A stretch of 64,000 nucleotides of DNA, from contig CAKZUQ010000013.1 in NCBI GenBank assembly GCA_937923325.1, positions 124,001 to 188,000 of the forward strand, in the 5' to 3' direction. Origin of the DNA: an uncultured Bacteriovoracaceae bacterium. GTDB lineage: Bacteria > Bdellovibrionota > Bacteriovoracia > Bacteriovoracales > Bacteriovoracaceae. The notes under the pieces were generated by a model. It had not been told where the DNA came from. It did not search any database and saw only the letters and a list, made by a program, of their open reading frames with translations. This document shows, in pieces, positions 62,997 through 64,000 of the stretch. Made by a program: the position numbers and the translations under genes. Position 1 is the stretch's first letter; each line of letters opens with the position of its first letter.

Positions 62997-63198
62997 AAAT
63001 GTGTTCTCTCTCATTAAATAGTGTGTGTACCCAGCATTTTCTCTATTCGAGTGTCGATTGTCTAGGTTTAATCACGTTTTCGACCAAAAACTGTATATCA
63101 AAAAGACTCAACAAGACAAAGCGCATTATTTTGTTGTAAATATGTTCTTTAATTCGACTTATAAAAGATAACTTACTAAAATCATGTTAAGATGTGGC

Positions 63199-64000
63199 AT
63201 GAATTTAAGAAACACTATCTCTTTTGGCTTCGAGCAAACCTTTACTATATCTAACTGGTGGGAGGATGAAGGTTTTTGTAATACTTCTGACACAAAGCTA
63301 AAGAGACAAAAAATGCTCGATTTAGCGACTACACTCTCAACAGAGCTTGATGCTAACCTTAAAGAGTCTAAAGATGTATGGGATAACCTTCAATACGATA
63401 TATTAAAAAATGGTATTACTGAATTTACTATAACAATGGATCCTGGTTGTATTGAAGTAAAAACAAGACCACAGCTTGTCGATGATCTAGAAAGCTATGC
63501 TTCGCCATTATTTATAGCTGCTCAAAAAGCTGAGCTTTATCCATATAGAGGTTGGTGGTATGGTGTAAATAAAGGAACTGAAGGTGGTTGCCACGTAAAT
63601 ATGGGCGGCCTAACTCAAGAACAAAACATTTTTTTAAAACAACCTGATCTATTAATCAAATATGCTGCATTTACTCATAATAGACCATTTTTGACATACG
63701 CATTCGCTGGTGTTGATGTCGGAGCAGGTGGTAATTGCCAAAGGCTTGATGAAAAAAGTGATTTCAATAAATCTATACAACTTTTCAAAGAAGCTTCTTC
63801 TGTAGAGTTTAACTCACTAGAAGATGTTTATAATTATTTTAAAAACAGTAGCATAGTTACAGACAGGTCTTCTCACCCTTCTTTTAGAAAGTTGGCGGCT
63901 CCATTTAACATGATTGAAGATAGAGCTAGTCAATCTGTTAGATCTGCACACGAATTCAAGCTTTTAGCCGAAATTAGAATTAAAATTTTAGAGTACATAA
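63199..64000 (+). CDS. DUF2126/amidoligase-like protein (3' end beyond window)
   Basis: 267 codons are seen, open to the edge. 'TITMDPGCIEVKTRPQLVDD' near residue 85, 'GTEGGCHVNMGGLTQEQN' near 130, 'LKQPDLLIKYAAFTHNRPFL' near 152 and 'AFAGVDVGAGGNCQRLDEK' near 175 match the DUF2126 pattern ('TID..PGviEvn.hP', 'GGGnHv.lGG', 'L.rPDLL.S...y...hP.lsylFsG'). Such proteins have a glutamine-synthetase-like fold, and are often fused after a transglutaminase domain, absent here. The start could be ATG 63184 or 63199. Divergent from smc over a 200-base region. The activity is unknown. Confidence 0.55.
   Translation, partial: MNLRNTISFGFEQTFTISNWWEDEGFCNTSDTKLKRQKMLDLATTLSTELDANLKESKDVWDNLQYDILKNGITEFTITMDPGCIEVKTRPQLVDDLESYASPLFIAAQKAELYPYRGWWYGVNKGTEGGCHVNMGGLTQEQNIFLKQPDLLIKYAAFTHNRPFLTYAFAGVDVGAGGNCQRLDEKSDFNKSIQLFKEASSVEFNSLEDVYNYFKNSSIVTDRSSHPSFRKLAAPFNMIEDRASQSVRSAHEFKLLAEIRIKILEYI

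Overview
The window is a strongly AT-rich, gene-dense bacterial segment with short intergenic gaps, many start/stop overlaps and an unusually high share of small exported proteins and lipoproteins of unknown function. This, with a fused E1 alpha/beta oxo-acid dehydrogenase, an EtfD-like membrane Fe-S oxidoreductase and a fused radical SAM/DUF2344 protein, suggests a Gram-negative of the Bdellovibrionota/Bacteriovoracales type (a marine Halobacteriovorax-like organism would fit). This assignment is an inference from gene content and base composition, not from a marker comparison. LolA-like, TolC-like and RND proteins confirm an outer membrane.

Layout. 1-4.8 kb: an AddAB-like recombination pair (UvrD-type helicase, cut by the window edge, and an AddB-like nuclease). 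4.9-9.4 kb: Hsp33, an unknown lipoprotein and membrane protein, and a membrane Fe-S oxidoreductase. 9.4-13.1 kb: three tightly coupled exported proteins of unknown function. 13.1-17.7 kb: hisS-valS-Crp/Fnr regulator. 17.8-21.1 kb: a minus-strand operon fabI - EI24-type membrane protein - GT9-like protein - AEC transporter. 21.2-26.5 kb: hisC, small exported proteins, and a fumarylacetoacetase-like/VOC/flavin-reductase/lipoprotein operon. 26.5-29.9 kb: E1 dehydrogenase, a GNAT acetyltransferase that seems to need a non-standard start, and an M24 peptidase-like protein. 30-32.5 kb: a hydrolase and a subtilisin-like protease with a large insertion.

Accessory stretches. 32.5-33.9 kb holds a ribbon-helix-helix/Doc toxin-antitoxin pair between two decayed Rhs core fragments. 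38.4-41 kb holds a cyclase-family gene and a Rha-like phage gene, each broken by an in-frame TAG, a tandem 21-bp repeat and a perfect 16-bp palindrome. 41-44.9 kb holds more exported proteins, including one with an HExxH motif and one with a TlpA-like thioredoxin domain. A tRNA-queuosine-mannosyltransferase-like glycosyltransferase, aroA, aroB and a zinc-ribbon protein follow, then a TolC-RND pair without its adaptor and the RNase P RNA gene.

The most novel element lies just after rnpB (53.6-53.8 kb). A 21-residue hydrophobic peptide ORF has its ribosome binding site buried in a long hairpin. A perfect 11-bp stem follows it, and a convincing opposing promoter (TTGAGA-16-TATAAT with extended -10 TG) would make an antisense RNA over its 3' end. 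This is the architecture of a type I toxin-antitoxin locus, and I recognise no known family for it. It sits against a 5'-truncated surface-protein gene.

The last part carries mutY, an exported protein, an XRE regulator divergent from a pentapeptide-repeat protein, a repeat-rich exported protein, a LolA-like carrier, smc, and the start of a DUF2126/amidoligase-like gene. No tRNA, 16S/23S rRNA, CRISPR array, insertion sequence or replication origin was recognised.
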